64,000 bases of DNA from contig JALFAD010000096.1 in the NCBI GenBank assembly GCA_022772525.1, forward strand, positions 62,001-126,000, written 5' to 3'. Made by a program: the position numbers and the translations under genes. This stretch comes from Clostridiales bacterium (lineage in GTDB: Bacteria; Bacillota; Clostridia; Oscillospirales; Oscillospiraceae). Shown here one piece after another: positions 1-7,880 of the stretch. The notes beneath the pieces were generated by a model, which worked only from the letters and a program-made list of their open reading frames with translations, was not told where the DNA came from and did not search any database. Each line of letters begins with the position of its first letter. The stretch's first letter is position 1.

Positions 1-1
1 T

Positions 2-241
2 CTTCACCAGCTTGGCATTTCCCCCTCCAGCGCAATTCAGATGCTGTACAGTCAGATTGTTTTGACCCGGGGATTGCCCCTCAATCTTCAGCTTCCTGCC
101 AGAAAGCCCACCGCAATCGGTGACATGACCCGTGAAGAACTGGATGCCGAATTGCGCAAGGGAATGGATTCCATGAATACCGGCAGAACCTATTCCCCGG
201 AGGAGGTTATGAAAGAACTCAATAAGGAGTATGGGCTATGA
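2..241 (+). CDS. RelB/DinJ-family antitoxin (5' end outside window)
   Basis: The frame is open from the window edge, and the residues before the first internal ATG (LHQLGISPSSAIQMLYSQIV) match the ribbon-helix-helix core of RelB/DinJ antitoxins, so the gene begins upstream. The C-terminal half (TREELDAELRKGMDSMNTGR) is the usual acidic toxin-binding tail. In this family the N-terminal half dimerises, binds the operon operator and represses it, while the tail neutralises the partner toxin. The stop overlaps the start of the downstream ParE/RelE-like toxin by four bases (ATGA), the standard arrangement. The promoter is not in the window. Confidence 0.85.
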   Translation, partial: LHQLGISPSSAIQMLYSQIVLTRGLPLNLQLPARKPTAIGDMTREELDAELRKGMDSMNTGRTYSPEEVMKELNKEYGL

Positions 242-636
242 GTGCACAGTACCGCATTCGGTATTCTCCTGCGGCACTGGATGATTTGAAGGACATATAC
301 GCCCACATCTCCACTGAGTTACGCTCACCGGAAACCGCTTCCAAACAAATTCACCGCATCAATGAAGAAATCTGTTCTCTGGATTTCATGCCCTGCAGAT
401 ATGAACAGGTGGATTGGGAGCCCTGGAAAAGCATGGGAATGCGCAAAGTTCCTGTGAATCATTTCGTGGTGTTTTACACAGTTGACCAAAAACTGATGAT
501 GGTGACAGTGATCCGTATCGTCTACGGAGGCAGAGACCTTCGGTACATCCTGGATACGGCTGATGCTGTTTTCTGCAGTGTTCCCGACACCGAGACTGTT
601 GAAGAATCGCAATCGGAACGGCTACATTCGATTTGA
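238..636 (+). CDS. RelE/ParE-superfamily toxin
   Basis: 132 residues. The first ~105 match the ParE/RelE fold: an N-terminal strand (YRIRYSPAALDDLKDIYAHI), a central helix and a C-terminal core ending VTVIRIVYGGRDLRYIL, with the conserved R-x-x-Y-G-G-R-D-hydrophobic ending. Members either poison gyrase (ParE) or cleave mRNA (RelE); the sequence alone does not decide. Translation is coupled to the antitoxin by an ATGA overlap. Odd point: after the normal family end (YIL) the frame continues for about 28 acidic, low-complexity residues before stopping, so the tail may be read-through into formerly intergenic DNA. Confidence 0.85.
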   Translation: MSAQYRIRYSPAALDDLKDIYAHISTELRSPETASKQIHRINEEICSLDFMPCRYEQVDWEPWKSMGMRKVPVNHFVVFYTVDQKLMMVTVIRIVYGGRDLRYILDTADAVFCSVPDTETVEESQSERLHSI

Positions 637-725
637 ACGCAGTCTCACTGAATACAAACGATTTGGGCAGGTCAATGGGCCAGGGGCCATCACCGACGAG
701 GAAGTCCGTCACCATAGACTGCCGA

Positions 726-767
726 AAAAGGGGCTGTCTCACTGGCAAACAGTGAGGCGGCCCCTTT
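726..767. terminator. Rho-independent terminator, probably bidirectional
   Basis: A hairpin with arms AAAGGGGC (727-734) and GCCCCTTT (760-767), extended inward by CTCACTG/CAGTGAG. The A and T tracts at its base suit transcription from either side: the toxin operon from the left and the 808-1098 fragment from the right. Confidence 0.7.
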
Positions 768-807
768 CCCATTCACTATCTAATCAAATTCTATGCTTCT
801 GCATACA

Positions 808-1098
808 CTATACGCCCATCTTTCCCATCTGTGTCAATGGTTCCATGCCCATTGCCGTCAAATAGGCGTTTACTGTCAAAATGTCAGCCATATAGAACGC
901 GCACAGAATCATTCCATAGATATTGTGCTTTGTCGTGTTGCGAAGACTCAGACCTGCTTTCTTCATGAGCTCGTTGCTGACAGCCGGCGGCAGATGAAGC
1001 CCCACTGACAGCGCCACAATCTGGGAATAGCTGACAGCATACTCCCGATCATTTCTGAGGCGGGAAATGGTTCTGACGGAAATCTGGGATAACATCAC
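808..1098 (-). pseudogene. C-terminal HTH fragment duplicated from the 2034-4019 gene
   Basis: The 96-residue frame reproduces the last ~93 residues of the large metallopeptidase/HTH protein encoded at 2034-4019 (shared core SQISVRTISRLRNDREYAVS and the C-terminal NAYLxAMGMEPLTQMGK). Homology stops abruptly at about 1092, in the middle of the HTH, and no peptidase domain precedes it. About 108 bp in the HTH part are identical between the copies, while the distal part differs at many positions. No convincing start is present. It is a duplicated gene end rather than a working gene, unless it is expressed as a free HTH peptide. Confidence 0.8.
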
Positions 1099-1141
1099 CC
1101 CCTCTCTGATTCAAAGGAGCATGTGCCTGAGCATTGAGAAA

Positions 1142-1174
1142 ACCAACCTACAGGTTTCTCACCCATAGGTTGGT
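1142..1174 (-). terminator. Terminator of the YafQ/RelB operon
   Basis: Nine-base arms (ACCAACCTA 1142-1150 and TAGGTTGGT 1166-1174) followed, in the minus direction, by TTTTCTC. It lies just beyond the toxin stop codon. Confidence 0.75.
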
Positions 1175-1177
1175 ATC

Positions 1178-1468
1178 TCATTTGCTAAATAAATCACTGT
1201 GGGTTCCTGTGCGGGACAAGGTCAGCACGAGAACATCGTCCTCGATACGGTAGACCAGCAACCAGTCTGGCTGAATGTGGCACTCCCGGTGACCTACCCA
1301 GTTTCCGGTCAGGGCATGGTCTTTGTGCTTTTCCGGAAGTGGCTCACCCATCGCCAGGGCGGCTACCACATCCTCCAACAGCTTGATTTTCAACCCGCGT
1401 TTTATCGCCAGCTTATAGTCCTTCTTGAACTGTGTGGTGGGCTTGACGATATACTTTGTCTTTCTCAT
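1178..1468 (-). CDS. YafQ-family mRNA interferase toxin
   Basis: 96 residues, the usual YafQ size. It begins with the family opening MRKTKYIVKPTTQFKKDYK and has the conserved C-terminal block HxECHIxPDWLLVYR, whose His and Asp residues are in the active centre of ribosome-dependent YafQ endonucleases, ending LTLSRTGTHSDLF. The start overlaps the antitoxin stop by four bases. YafQ cleaves mRNA at the ribosomal A site when the DinJ-type antitoxin is degraded. A terminator follows directly. The module sits exactly between a partial and a full copy of the neighbouring HTH gene. Confidence 0.92.
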   Translation of the reverse strand: MRKTKYIVKPTTQFKKDYKLAIKRGLKIKLLEDVVAALAMGEPLPEKHKDHALTGNWVGHRECHIQPDWLLVYRIEDDVLVLTLSRTGTHSDLFSK

Positions 1469-1743
1469 GCCTTCAGGTCTGCGAACAGCTCATCCAGATC
1501 GGTATAACCTTTCACTGACGGGTCTTTCGCAATCTTTTCTGCCTCCAACATGGCGGCAACAGTCTCCTTGTTGGGCTGATTCAGGCTGATTTCAAAGGGA
1601 ATCCCGCCCTCACGGAGGGACTGGCGAACAAAGATATTGAACGCCGTGGAGAGGTTCATGCCGAGTTCTGCAAACAGCGCATCGGCCTGCGCTTTCAAAT
1701 CCGAATCCATGCGGATGCTGATATTGGTGGTAGAGCCAGCCAT
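1465..1743 (-). CDS. RelB/DinJ-family antitoxin
   Basis: With the ATG at 1743 (preceded by GGGAG at 8-base spacing) the protein is 92 residues. It opens with the ribbon-helix-helix TTNISIRMDSDLKAQADALF and continues ELGMNLSTAFNIFVRQSLRE, the DinJ signature; the acidic C-terminus (DLDELFADLKA) is the toxin-binding tail. The longer upstream frame to 1812 is unlikely because it runs through the promoter. It should neutralise the YafQ toxin and repress its own promoter. Confidence 0.92.
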   Translation of the reverse strand: MAGSTTNISIRMDSDLKAQADALFAELGMNLSTAFNIFVRQSLREGGIPFEISLNQPNKETVAAMLEAEKIAKDPSVKGYTDLDELFADLKA

Positions 1744-1773
1744 ATGATCATCTCCCTTCCTGCTGGTATTCTT

Positions 1774-1802
1774 AGTATATTCCATCTGCACGAAGAAAGC
1801 AA
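1774..1802 (-). promoter_or_regulatory. Promoter of the RelB/YafQ operon
   Basis: Reading the minus strand: -35 TTGCTT (1802-1797), 17-base spacer, -10 TATACT (1779-1774), about 30 bases before the antitoxin ATG. Confidence 0.65.
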
Positions 1803-2033
1803 TGCTTTGCACGAAAATTTTACAACTATTTCTTTAAAAGGGTCGCTTACAAAACTAAGTTCCAGTTTGCAAAGCAGTCAAGCCAGGCATGTCAGTCCTT
1901 TTGCGTATTTCTATCCTCCAGAAAAAGCAAGGAAAGGACTATGCCTTAACCAGCACCATCCTGTCCCCATTTCATTCACTACTGGCTTTTTAGATGAGTT
2001 ATCTAATCGGTTTCTTTGCTTCTGCGTACACGA

Positions 2034-4019
2034 TCAGCTCACCTTTCCCATCTGTGTCAACGGTTCCATGCCCATTGCAATCAAATAGGCGTTCACTGTC
2101 AGAATATCAGCCATAAAGAATGCACACAGAATCATCCCATAGGCATTGTGCGTTGTGGTGTTGCGCAGACGCAGCCCTGCTTTCTCCATAAGCTCGCTGC
2201 TGATAGCCGGCGGCAGATGAAGCCCCACTGACAGCGCCACAATCTGGGAATAGCTGACAGCATACTCCCGATCATTTCTGAGGCGGGAAATGGTTCTGAC
2301 GGAAATCTGGGATGCTTCTTCCAGCCGCTCGCTTGTCATTTTCCGCTCTTTCATCAGAAACGCCAGAGCATCTCCGAAATCCATCCCGCCAATTTGTGTC
2401 CGCACAGAAGTGATCCACGCCGCTTCCCGGATGAAATCCTCCGGGCTACAAAGACCCGGCTCTGCGGCATTCTGAGGAATCACAAACTTCTGCCCACGTA
2501 CTTCTGTCACTTGTGGTTCCCGGTTCAGTCGTCCATCCGCGTATCTTGGGTCAGAGTGTTCCGAACTGTATTCAAACAGCAGGCAGCACCGATCTACGGC
2601 TTCCCGGGCTGCCTTTGTCAAATACAGCTTGCCGCTGGCTTTTCTGCGGACACACGCCGGTTTATTGATGCAGAACTTCCCCTCAACATAGACATAGCAG
2701 CCGCTGCTCACCAGCTCCCGGAATCTTCCGTTCCTCCCGTACTCCGCAACAGCGTCTTTCACGCTGATGGTAAAGGTCTGATTCCAGTCCATAACACCAG
2801 GAGTCGAGAAATACGCAGGCATATATTCCCCATTCACATAGTCCAAAACACCCCGGACGGAATCATATCCCAATTCCAGCATTCGCTTTCTTGCGCACTG
2901 CTTGGATGTCCTGTAGAACACCGCCAAATGCTGGATCACCCGTTCGATGTGTCTGCCGTATTCTGTGGATGGATACCGCGCCAGAAGCTCGTCGCTCAGC
3001 TCCCGAATCTTCCTGTCGGTCTGCAGGCGATTCATTTTCACCCGGTAGGTCATGGCTCGGGCCTGAGTCTCTGCCCAGTACATGGGGGACTGTCCCTCCA
3101 GAGTAAAGGCCCCCTCAATCACCGGGAGGTCAATTCCATAGATATCCCGACTGTACAGACTCTGCCCCCAGGCAAACAGGTCGTGTTCATAGTGGTGGAT
3201 GCACTCATGGATCATCGTATCATTACGCTGCTGGGCGTTCATCCCGCCGGCGCTGTTCAGTAGGATTGTGTTGGGGCGCACCTTGCAGAAGTGACGGTTT
3301 CCATCTGCATCGACCGTTTCAACGGAGCCGTCCTGAAAAACAGCTTGTCCCATAAGCTGCTGCTCCGGCGGAAATGCAGCCTCCGCGATGGTCAACCCCA
3401 TGCGTTTTGCCAGCAGCTTTCCATCTACCGGCATCGGCTGGAGAAAGGCTTCCGGATAATATAGGCGGAGCATATCCTCCGCTTCCGTTTCCAGCGCTTC
3501 TTCATCCAGAATTGGAATCAGGTATTCGGTCAGCGGAACGCCGGATGCGCTATCATCTCTGCAATACACCCGGCAGCTTTCTTCTTCCAGATTGTATCCG
3601 CCAGGCAGAATCTCAAAAACAAATCTGTTCCGATACCATTGGGTTACACAGTCCCTGACCATCTCGCCTCCAATGTGTTGAAGCAAACCGATATCCGCTA
3701 CGATAATCGCATCCGCACAAAAACGGTGCCGGTCGATACGGGTGAAATCGATTCGCAGAATGTCTGCGTTTTCCAGAAACACCACAGAAGGAGACAGCAC
3801 AACTCTGGATGTCTTGCCCACAGGCAGAAGCCCTTCCGCCAGCTTCTCTCGGATTCCCTCGATCCACTCCCAGCCAAAGTGTCCCCGGCAATACTCTGCA
3901 AAAGAGCCGACCTGGGCAACCTGGGTAGTCAGCGGGTTCCGATACTCCTCTGTTTCCCAAGGTATATACGGGTTCGGCATCTGGACGATGGGTCCCATTT
4001 CATTGGTAAGATGCTTCAT
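2034..4019 (-). CDS. Large ImmA/IrrE-type zinc metallopeptidase with C-terminal HTH
   Basis: 661 residues from the ATG at 4019, chosen because it has an AGAAAGAGAG ribosome site; an upstream ATG at 4073 lacks one. The centre carries the zinc signature HECIHH (His271, Glu272, His275) in a block typical of the COG2856/ImmA-IrrE peptidases. The last ~110 residues hold a helix-turn-helix (MTSERLEEASQISVRTISRL) followed by a conserved tail. ImmA-type proteases cleave or inactivate partner XRE repressors in response to DNA damage; here peptidase and DNA-binding parts are in one chain. It is divergent from an XRE gene with shared palindromic operators. Its 3' end is duplicated at 808-1098. The peptidase class is firm; its substrate is unknown. 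Confidence 0.75.
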   Translation of the reverse strand: MKHLTNEMGPIVQMPNPYIPWETEEYRNPLTTQVAQVGSFAEYCRGHFGWEWIEGIREKLAEGLLPVGKTSRVVLSPSVVFLENADILRIDFTRIDRHRFCADAIIVADIGLLQHIGGEMVRDCVTQWYRNRFVFEILPGGYNLEEESCRVYCRDDSASGVPLTEYLIPILDEEALETEAEDMLRLYYPEAFLQPMPVDGKLLAKRMGLTIAEAAFPPEQQLMGQAVFQDGSVETVDADGNRHFCKVRPNTILLNSAGGMNAQQRNDTMIHECIHHYEHDLFAWGQSLYSRDIYGIDLPVIEGAFTLEGQSPMYWAETQARAMTYRVKMNRLQTDRKIRELSDELLARYPSTEYGRHIERVIQHLAVFYRTSKQCARKRMLELGYDSVRGVLDYVNGEYMPAYFSTPGVMDWNQTFTISVKDAVAEYGRNGRFRELVSSGCYVYVEGKFCINKPACVRRKASGKLYLTKAAREAVDRCCLLFEYSSEHSDPRYADGRLNREPQVTEVRGQKFVIPQNAAEPGLCSPEDFIREAAWITSVRTQIGGMDFGDALAFLMKERKMTSERLEEASQISVRTISRLRNDREYAVSYSQIVALSVGLHLPPAISSELMEKAGLRLRNTTTHNAYGMILCAFFMADILTVNAYLIAMGMEPLTQMGKVS

Positions 4020-4170
4020 GATACGATCTCTCTTTCTATCTGCACGGGCAACCTGAAACCCCAGGCAGCCCACTCGTTTTCCAATTCATCGAACTATAGC
4101 AGGGATTGTGCCCGATTTATTACCCAGATACTCTGCTATACTGAGGCACAGTGGAGAAAATTTGCATTTC

Positions 4171-4187
4171 CAGAAGTTTAACTTCAC
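4171..4187. promoter_or_regulatory. Imperfect operator, distal site
   Basis: CAGAAGTTTAACTTCAC: two 7-base half-sites around TTA, matching the perfect operator at 4239-4255 in one arm and nearly in the other. It lies beside a TATAAT (4193-4188, minus strand) that could serve the 2034-4019 gene. Confidence 0.55.
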
Positions 4188-4205
4188 ATTATATGCACAT
4201 TGCTC

Positions 4206-4234
4206 TTGACAAGAGAAATGTGTGAGGTTATACT
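4206..4234 (+). promoter_or_regulatory. Promoter of the XRE/ImmA/polymerase operon
   Basis: Consensus -35 TTGACA (4206-4211), exactly 17 bases, -10 TATACT (4229-4234). Transcription would begin within the palindrome at 4239-4255, an arrangement expected for repression. Confidence 0.8.
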
Positions 4235-4238
4235 ATCA

Positions 4239-4255
4239 GTGAAGTCAGACTTCAC
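4239..4255. promoter_or_regulatory. Perfect palindromic operator
   Basis: GTGAAGTCAGACTTCAC: 7-base arms around CAG, placed over the predicted transcription start. ACTTCAC recurs at 4181-4187 and as a lone half-site near 4268. It is probably bound by the XRE protein encoded at 4336-4752. Confidence 0.65.
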
Positions 4256-4335
4256 TTTTAGATTATAACTACTTCACCCGCCGTTGTCAATATCTCCCTT
4301 ATGCGATATGCGGGCACAGAAAAGGAGCGTTCACG

Positions 4336-4752
4336 ATGAACTTTGCAGAAAAGGTAAAACAGCTCCGCACAGCCAGGGGCTGGACCCAGGAACAACTCGG
4401 TCAGATGCTCGGAAAATCCAAGCGGACCATCGTTTCCTACGAGAAAGGCGATTCCTATCCCCGCACCCGCGAAGTATATGCCAAACTCGCTGAGATTCTT
4501 GAGGTTGACATCAACTACCTGATGACCGAGGAAGAAGCGTTTCTGACAGATGTGGGAGAAGAGTATGGCCGCAGAGGACAGCTTCAGGCAGAAATGATTC
4601 TCTCCCAGACCCGGGAGCTTTTTGCCGGCGGCGCACTGTCCGAGCGGGATGAGATTGCCTTCCTCACGGAAATGCAGAAGATCTTCCTGGATTCCAAGCA
4701 GACCGCCCGTGAAAAGTTCACCCCGAAAAAATACAGGAAAGAAACCGAATGA
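4336..4752 (+). CDS. XRE-family transcriptional regulator
   Basis: 138 residues with a clean N-terminal XRE/Cro helix-turn-helix (residues ~1-60: VKQLRTARGWTQEQLGQMLG, then SKRTIVSYEKGDSYPRTREV). The C-terminal half is helical, probably for oligomerisation or recognition by a protease. The start has AAAGGAG nine bases upstream. It is first in an operon with an ImmA peptidase and translesion polymerase genes, and has a promoter with a perfect operator over the start site. That suggests an autorepressor removed by the downstream ImmA protein, as in ICEBs1 ImmR/ImmA; the pairing is inferred. Confidence 0.9.
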   Translation: MNFAEKVKQLRTARGWTQEQLGQMLGKSKRTIVSYEKGDSYPRTREVYAKLAEILEVDINYLMTEEEAFLTDVGEEYGRRGQLQAEMILSQTRELFAGGALSERDEIAFLTEMQKIFLDSKQTAREKFTPKKYRKETE

Positions 4753-4785
4753 GCATTGCGGTGGTCACAGAAAGCAGGTGACAAA

Positions 4786-5316
4786 ATGTTTTACACCAGC
4801 ACATTCAACGAGGTAGAAGCCCTTGTCCGCAAGTACGGAACCCGCGATCCCTTTGAACTCATTTCCGCCGTGCCGGATATGAAGCTATGGGTTACCGACA
4901 GTTTTCAAGAGGACGGCTTGAAAGGCTTTGCCACAATACAAAACCGCACGAAATACATCGTCGTAAATGGACGTCTGATGCCTGAAGAGCAGCTTGTTGT
5001 AGCTGCCCATGAATTGGGACACATCTACAAGCATGAGCTTCGGCTCCGCGCGCAGCCCATGCGCGACTTTGAAATTTATGCTGCACAGGGAAAACTGGAA
5101 CGGGAAGCCAATTTCTTTGCCGCAGATTTTCTTATTAGCGACGAACAGGCTTTGGATGAAATTCACTCCTGTGGTGCTGACTTCTTCAGCGTCGCAAAGG
5201 TACTCCGTATCCCGGCACCATTTTTCGCATTTAAGCTGTACAGTCTGGTAGAACGCGGCACACCCATGCGGATGCCGGTAGATCTGGACAGCACCTTTTT
5301 GAGAGCGAGAGATTGA
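4786..5316 (+). CDS. ImmA/IrrE-family metallo-endopeptidase
   Basis: 176 residues from the ATG at 4786, preceded by an AGGTG ribosome site; a TTG at 4756 is possible but has no such site. The zinc motif HELGH is at residues 75-79 within LVVAAHELGHIYKHELR, and a downstream acidic helix (EREANFFAADFLI) supplies the third ligand in this family. ImmA-type enzymes cleave XRE repressors to derepress mobile or DNA-damage genes. It directly follows the XRE gene and precedes the polymerase operon, so the likely substrate is the 4336-4752 protein. Confidence 0.9.
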   Translation: MFYTSTFNEVEALVRKYGTRDPFELISAVPDMKLWVTDSFQEDGLKGFATIQNRTKYIVVNGRLMPEEQLVVAAHELGHIYKHELRLRAQPMRDFEIYAAQGKLEREANFFAADFLISDEQALDEIHSCGADFFSVAKVLRIPAPFFAFKLYSLVERGTPMRMPVDLDSTFLRARD

Positions 5317-5319
5317 ATT

Positions 5320-5529
5320 ATGAGAAAAACAACAAACAAAATCTGCGTCTGCGAAGCATGCAAATACAGCTTTCAGTACGAGGGGCGCAGCCTTCCATCC
5401 AGGTGTCCTGACTGTGGACAAACACAGCACATAGGACATCCTGCCATCCGGAAGGCCACAACAGAAGAAATCGCCGAATACTGGCGTATTCAGAAGGAAC
5501 TGGAAAAGGAACGGGCAGTTGGGGATTGA
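5320..5529 (+). CDS. Small zinc-ribbon protein
   Basis: 69 residues with two metal-binding knuckles, CVCEAC near residue 12 and CPDCG near residue 32, a one-module zinc ribbon, followed by a charged helix (TTEEIAEYWRIQKELEKERA). The start is four bases after the ImmA stop. It is probably a DNA-, RNA- or protein-binding accessory to the operon; no specific function can be assigned. Confidence 0.7.
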   Translation: MRKTTNKICVCEACKYSFQYEGRSLPSRCPDCGQTQHIGHPAIRKATTEEIAEYWRIQKELEKERAVGD

Positions 5530-5561
5530 GGTCCCTATTACAAAGGAGGCGAAATTGCCTT

Positions 5562-5855
5562 ATGGCTGTACGAACCCAAAAACGGAAAGAGCGCATCTAT
5601 GTCAAGGTCACCTCAGACTTTGACTCCACAGGTTTTATGAATCCGAAATCCATCACCTGGGAGGATGGACGGGTCTTCCCGATTGATCAGGTCAGAGATT
5701 TTTGTCCGGCTTCCCGAATGGGCGTTGCCGGCACCAGTGATTGCTATACGGTGCTGATCCGGGGCGTGGAAAAGCACCTGTTCTTCGAACGCACTGACCC
5801 TCTGTTCCCCAGCCGCTTTGGACGATGGTTTGTTGAATGCTGCGCGGAAGGATAG
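5562..5855 (+). CDS. Conserved-looking small protein of unknown function
   Basis: 97 residues from the ATG at 5562, which has a strong AAAGGAGG site; the frame extends upstream to 5526 without one. The protein is basic at the N-terminus (RTQKRKERIYVKVTSDFD), probably mostly beta (DGRVFPIDQV, YTVLIRGVEKHLFFERT) and ends in an aromatic helix (RFGRWFVECC). No family recognised. Its place directly before the Y-family polymerase suggests a role in the same repair module. Confidence 0.65.
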   Translation: MAVRTQKRKERIYVKVTSDFDSTGFMNPKSITWEDGRVFPIDQVRDFCPASRMGVAGTSDCYTVLIRGVEKHLFFERTDPLFPSRFGRWFVECCAEG

Positions 5856-5887
5856 AATTATAGCACTACCGCGAAAGGAGACCGATT

Positions 5888-7426
5888 ATGGAGCGCACCT
5901 ATATTGCAATCGACTTGAAATCGTTTTATGCCTCCGTTGAGTGCGCCGAGCGGCAGCTTGACCCGCTGACCACCAATCTGGTCGTGGCTGACGCCTCCAG
6001 AACCGAAAAAACCATCTGCCTTGCGGTATCTCCCTCCCTAAAAGCCCATGGGATTCCCGGTCGGGCGAGATTGTTTGAAGTCGTTCAGAAAGTGAAGGAG
6101 GTCAACCAACAGCGGATGGTTACTGCCATAGGGCAGAAGAAAGTGCGGAAAAATGAGGATGGCTGCTATGTCTTTTCTTCCAGCTCCTTTAATGCCAATG
6201 CTCTGGCTGCCGATCCATCTCTGGAGCTATCGTATATTGTCGCGCCGCCCCGTATGCGGCTGTATATGGACTACAGTACACGAATCTACCATATCTATCT
6301 GAAATATGTCTCCCCGGATGATATTCACGTCTATTCCATCGATGAGGTGTTCATCGACGTGACCCATTACCTGTCCCTCTATAGAATGTCTGCCCGGGAG
6401 CTGGCTATGACCATGATTCGGGATATCCTGTATACCACCGGAATCACCGCTACCGGAGGCATCGGCACCAATCTCTATCTTGCGAAGGTGGCGATGGACA
6501 TTGTAGCCAAGCACGTCCCCGCTGACAAGGACGGTGTTCGCATTGCGGAGCTGGATGAATGGAAATATCGGGAACTACTCTGGACCCATGAGCCGATCAC
6601 AGATTTCTGGCGTATTGGGCGGGGGTATGCGAAGAAGCTGGCGCAGCACGGTATGACCACCATGGGCGATGTAGCCCGCTGCTCCATCGGCTCTGACAAT
6701 GACTACTACAACGAAGAACTGCTGTATAAGCTGTTCGGTGTGAACGCGGAACTGCTCATTGACCATGCCTGGGGGTGGGAGCCCACCACCATTGATCTGA
6801 TCAAAGCCTATAAGCCGGAAAGCAGCAGCATTTCCACTGGGCAGGTGCTTTCCAGTCCGTACCCTTTCGAGAAAGCGAAAATCATCGTCCGGGAAATGAC
6901 CGATCTGCTGGTTCTGGATTTGGTGGACAAAGGGCTGGTAACCGATCAAATTGTACTGACCATTGGCTACGACCGGGAAAGCCTGACCCGGACCAACTAT
7001 TCAGGCCCCATCATCAGCGATGGCTACGGCAGACAGGTTCCCAAATACGCCCATGGGAGTATCAACCTCGGAAAGCACAGCTCCAGCACATCTCTGATCA
7101 TGGAGAAGGTCATGGAATTATTTCAAAGGATTGTCAATCCCAACTTACTGGTCAGACGGGTCACCATTGCCGCCTGCCACATTTTTCGGGAGGAACTGGT
7201 TCCTGCGCCGCAATGTGAACAACTGGACTTATTCACTGATTTCGCAGCAGAAGAAGCACAGAGGGAAGCGGAGGCAGCCAAAGAAGCACAGGAAAAGAAA
7301 CTGCAAAAAGCCATGCTGAAGATACAAAAACGCTTCGGAAAGAACGCCATTTTGAAGGGAACCAATTTTGAGGAAGGTGCCACCACCCGGGAGCGCAATG
7401 GTCAGGTGGGTGGACATAAAGGATAG
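5888..7426 (+). CDS. Y-family (UmuC/DinB-like) translesion DNA polymerase
   Basis: 512 residues. Motif I is IAIDLKSFYASVECAERQ (catalytic Asp9) and motif III is YSIDEVFIDVT (Asp152, Glu153); then come the little-finger region and a long charged C-terminal helix (EEAQREAEAAKEAQEKKL) that may hold clamp-binding elements. This size and the partner YolD gene place it with the UvrX/YqjW-type polymerases of Firmicutes plasmids and phages, which bypass DNA lesions with low fidelity. AAAGGAG precedes the ATG. It is the main enzymatic product of the ImmA-controlled operon. Confidence 0.93.
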   Translation: MERTYIAIDLKSFYASVECAERQLDPLTTNLVVADASRTEKTICLAVSPSLKAHGIPGRARLFEVVQKVKEVNQQRMVTAIGQKKVRKNEDGCYVFSSSSFNANALAADPSLELSYIVAPPRMRLYMDYSTRIYHIYLKYVSPDDIHVYSIDEVFIDVTHYLSLYRMSARELAMTMIRDILYTTGITATGGIGTNLYLAKVAMDIVAKHVPADKDGVRIAELDEWKYRELLWTHEPITDFWRIGRGYAKKLAQHGMTTMGDVARCSIGSDNDYYNEELLYKLFGVNAELLIDHAWGWEPTTIDLIKAYKPESSSISTGQVLSSPYPFEKAKIIVREMTDLLVLDLVDKGLVTDQIVLTIGYDRESLTRTNYSGPIISDGYGRQVPKYAHGSINLGKHSSSTSLIMEKVMELFQRIVNPNLLVRRVTIAACHIFREELVPAPQCEQLDLFTDFAAEEAQREAEAAKEAQEKKLQKAMLKIQKRFGKNAILKGTNFEEGATTRERNGQVGGHKG

Positions 7427-7438
7427 GAGGTCAGCAGG

Positions 7439-7870
7439 ATGACCGGGAAAGACCCACATCGTTACGATGATATGCTGGATATGCCCCGTCCCATTTCCAA
7501 GAGGCATCTGCCCATGAGCAGTCTGAACCGGGCTGCCATCTTCAGTCCCTTTGCCGCCCTGACAGGCTTTGATGCCAAAATACAGGACGCCCAGCACCGC
7601 CGGTGTAATCGGATTCTGTTATCCGAGGATGAGCAGGCCCCCATCAACGCTGTCCTGAGTAATCTGAAAAAAGGGGATATTGTCGAAGTTACCTACTTCC
7701 TGTTAGACCCCGGCACCGATGGTGCCGGAGGGTTTGCAGAGGGTGAATACCTTACCGTTACCGGAACAGTAACGAAGCTGGAGCCCGTATTTCATTCCTT
7801 CCGTGTGTCCATGGATGACACCTGGGTGGATCTGGTGTTTGAGGATATTCATGCCATACAGAAGCTGTAA
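7439..7870 (+). CDS. YolD-like protein, polymerase partner
   Basis: 143 residues; the N-terminal signature (YDDMLDMPRPISKRHLPMSS, then NRAAIFSPFAALTGFDAKI) is that of the YolD family. YolD-like proteins are encoded beside UvrX/YqjW-type Y-family polymerases in Firmicutes and are thought to act as UmuD-like accessory factors. The gene starts 12 bases after the polymerase stop with a GGAGG-type site and is the last of the operon; a terminator follows. Confidence 0.85.
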   Translation: MTGKDPHRYDDMLDMPRPISKRHLPMSSLNRAAIFSPFAALTGFDAKIQDAQHRRCNRILLSEDEQAPINAVLSNLKKGDIVEVTYFLLDPGTDGAGGFAEGEYLTVTGTVTKLEPVFHSFRVSMDDTWVDLVFEDIHAIQKL

Positions 7871-7880
7871 TATTGAAAAG

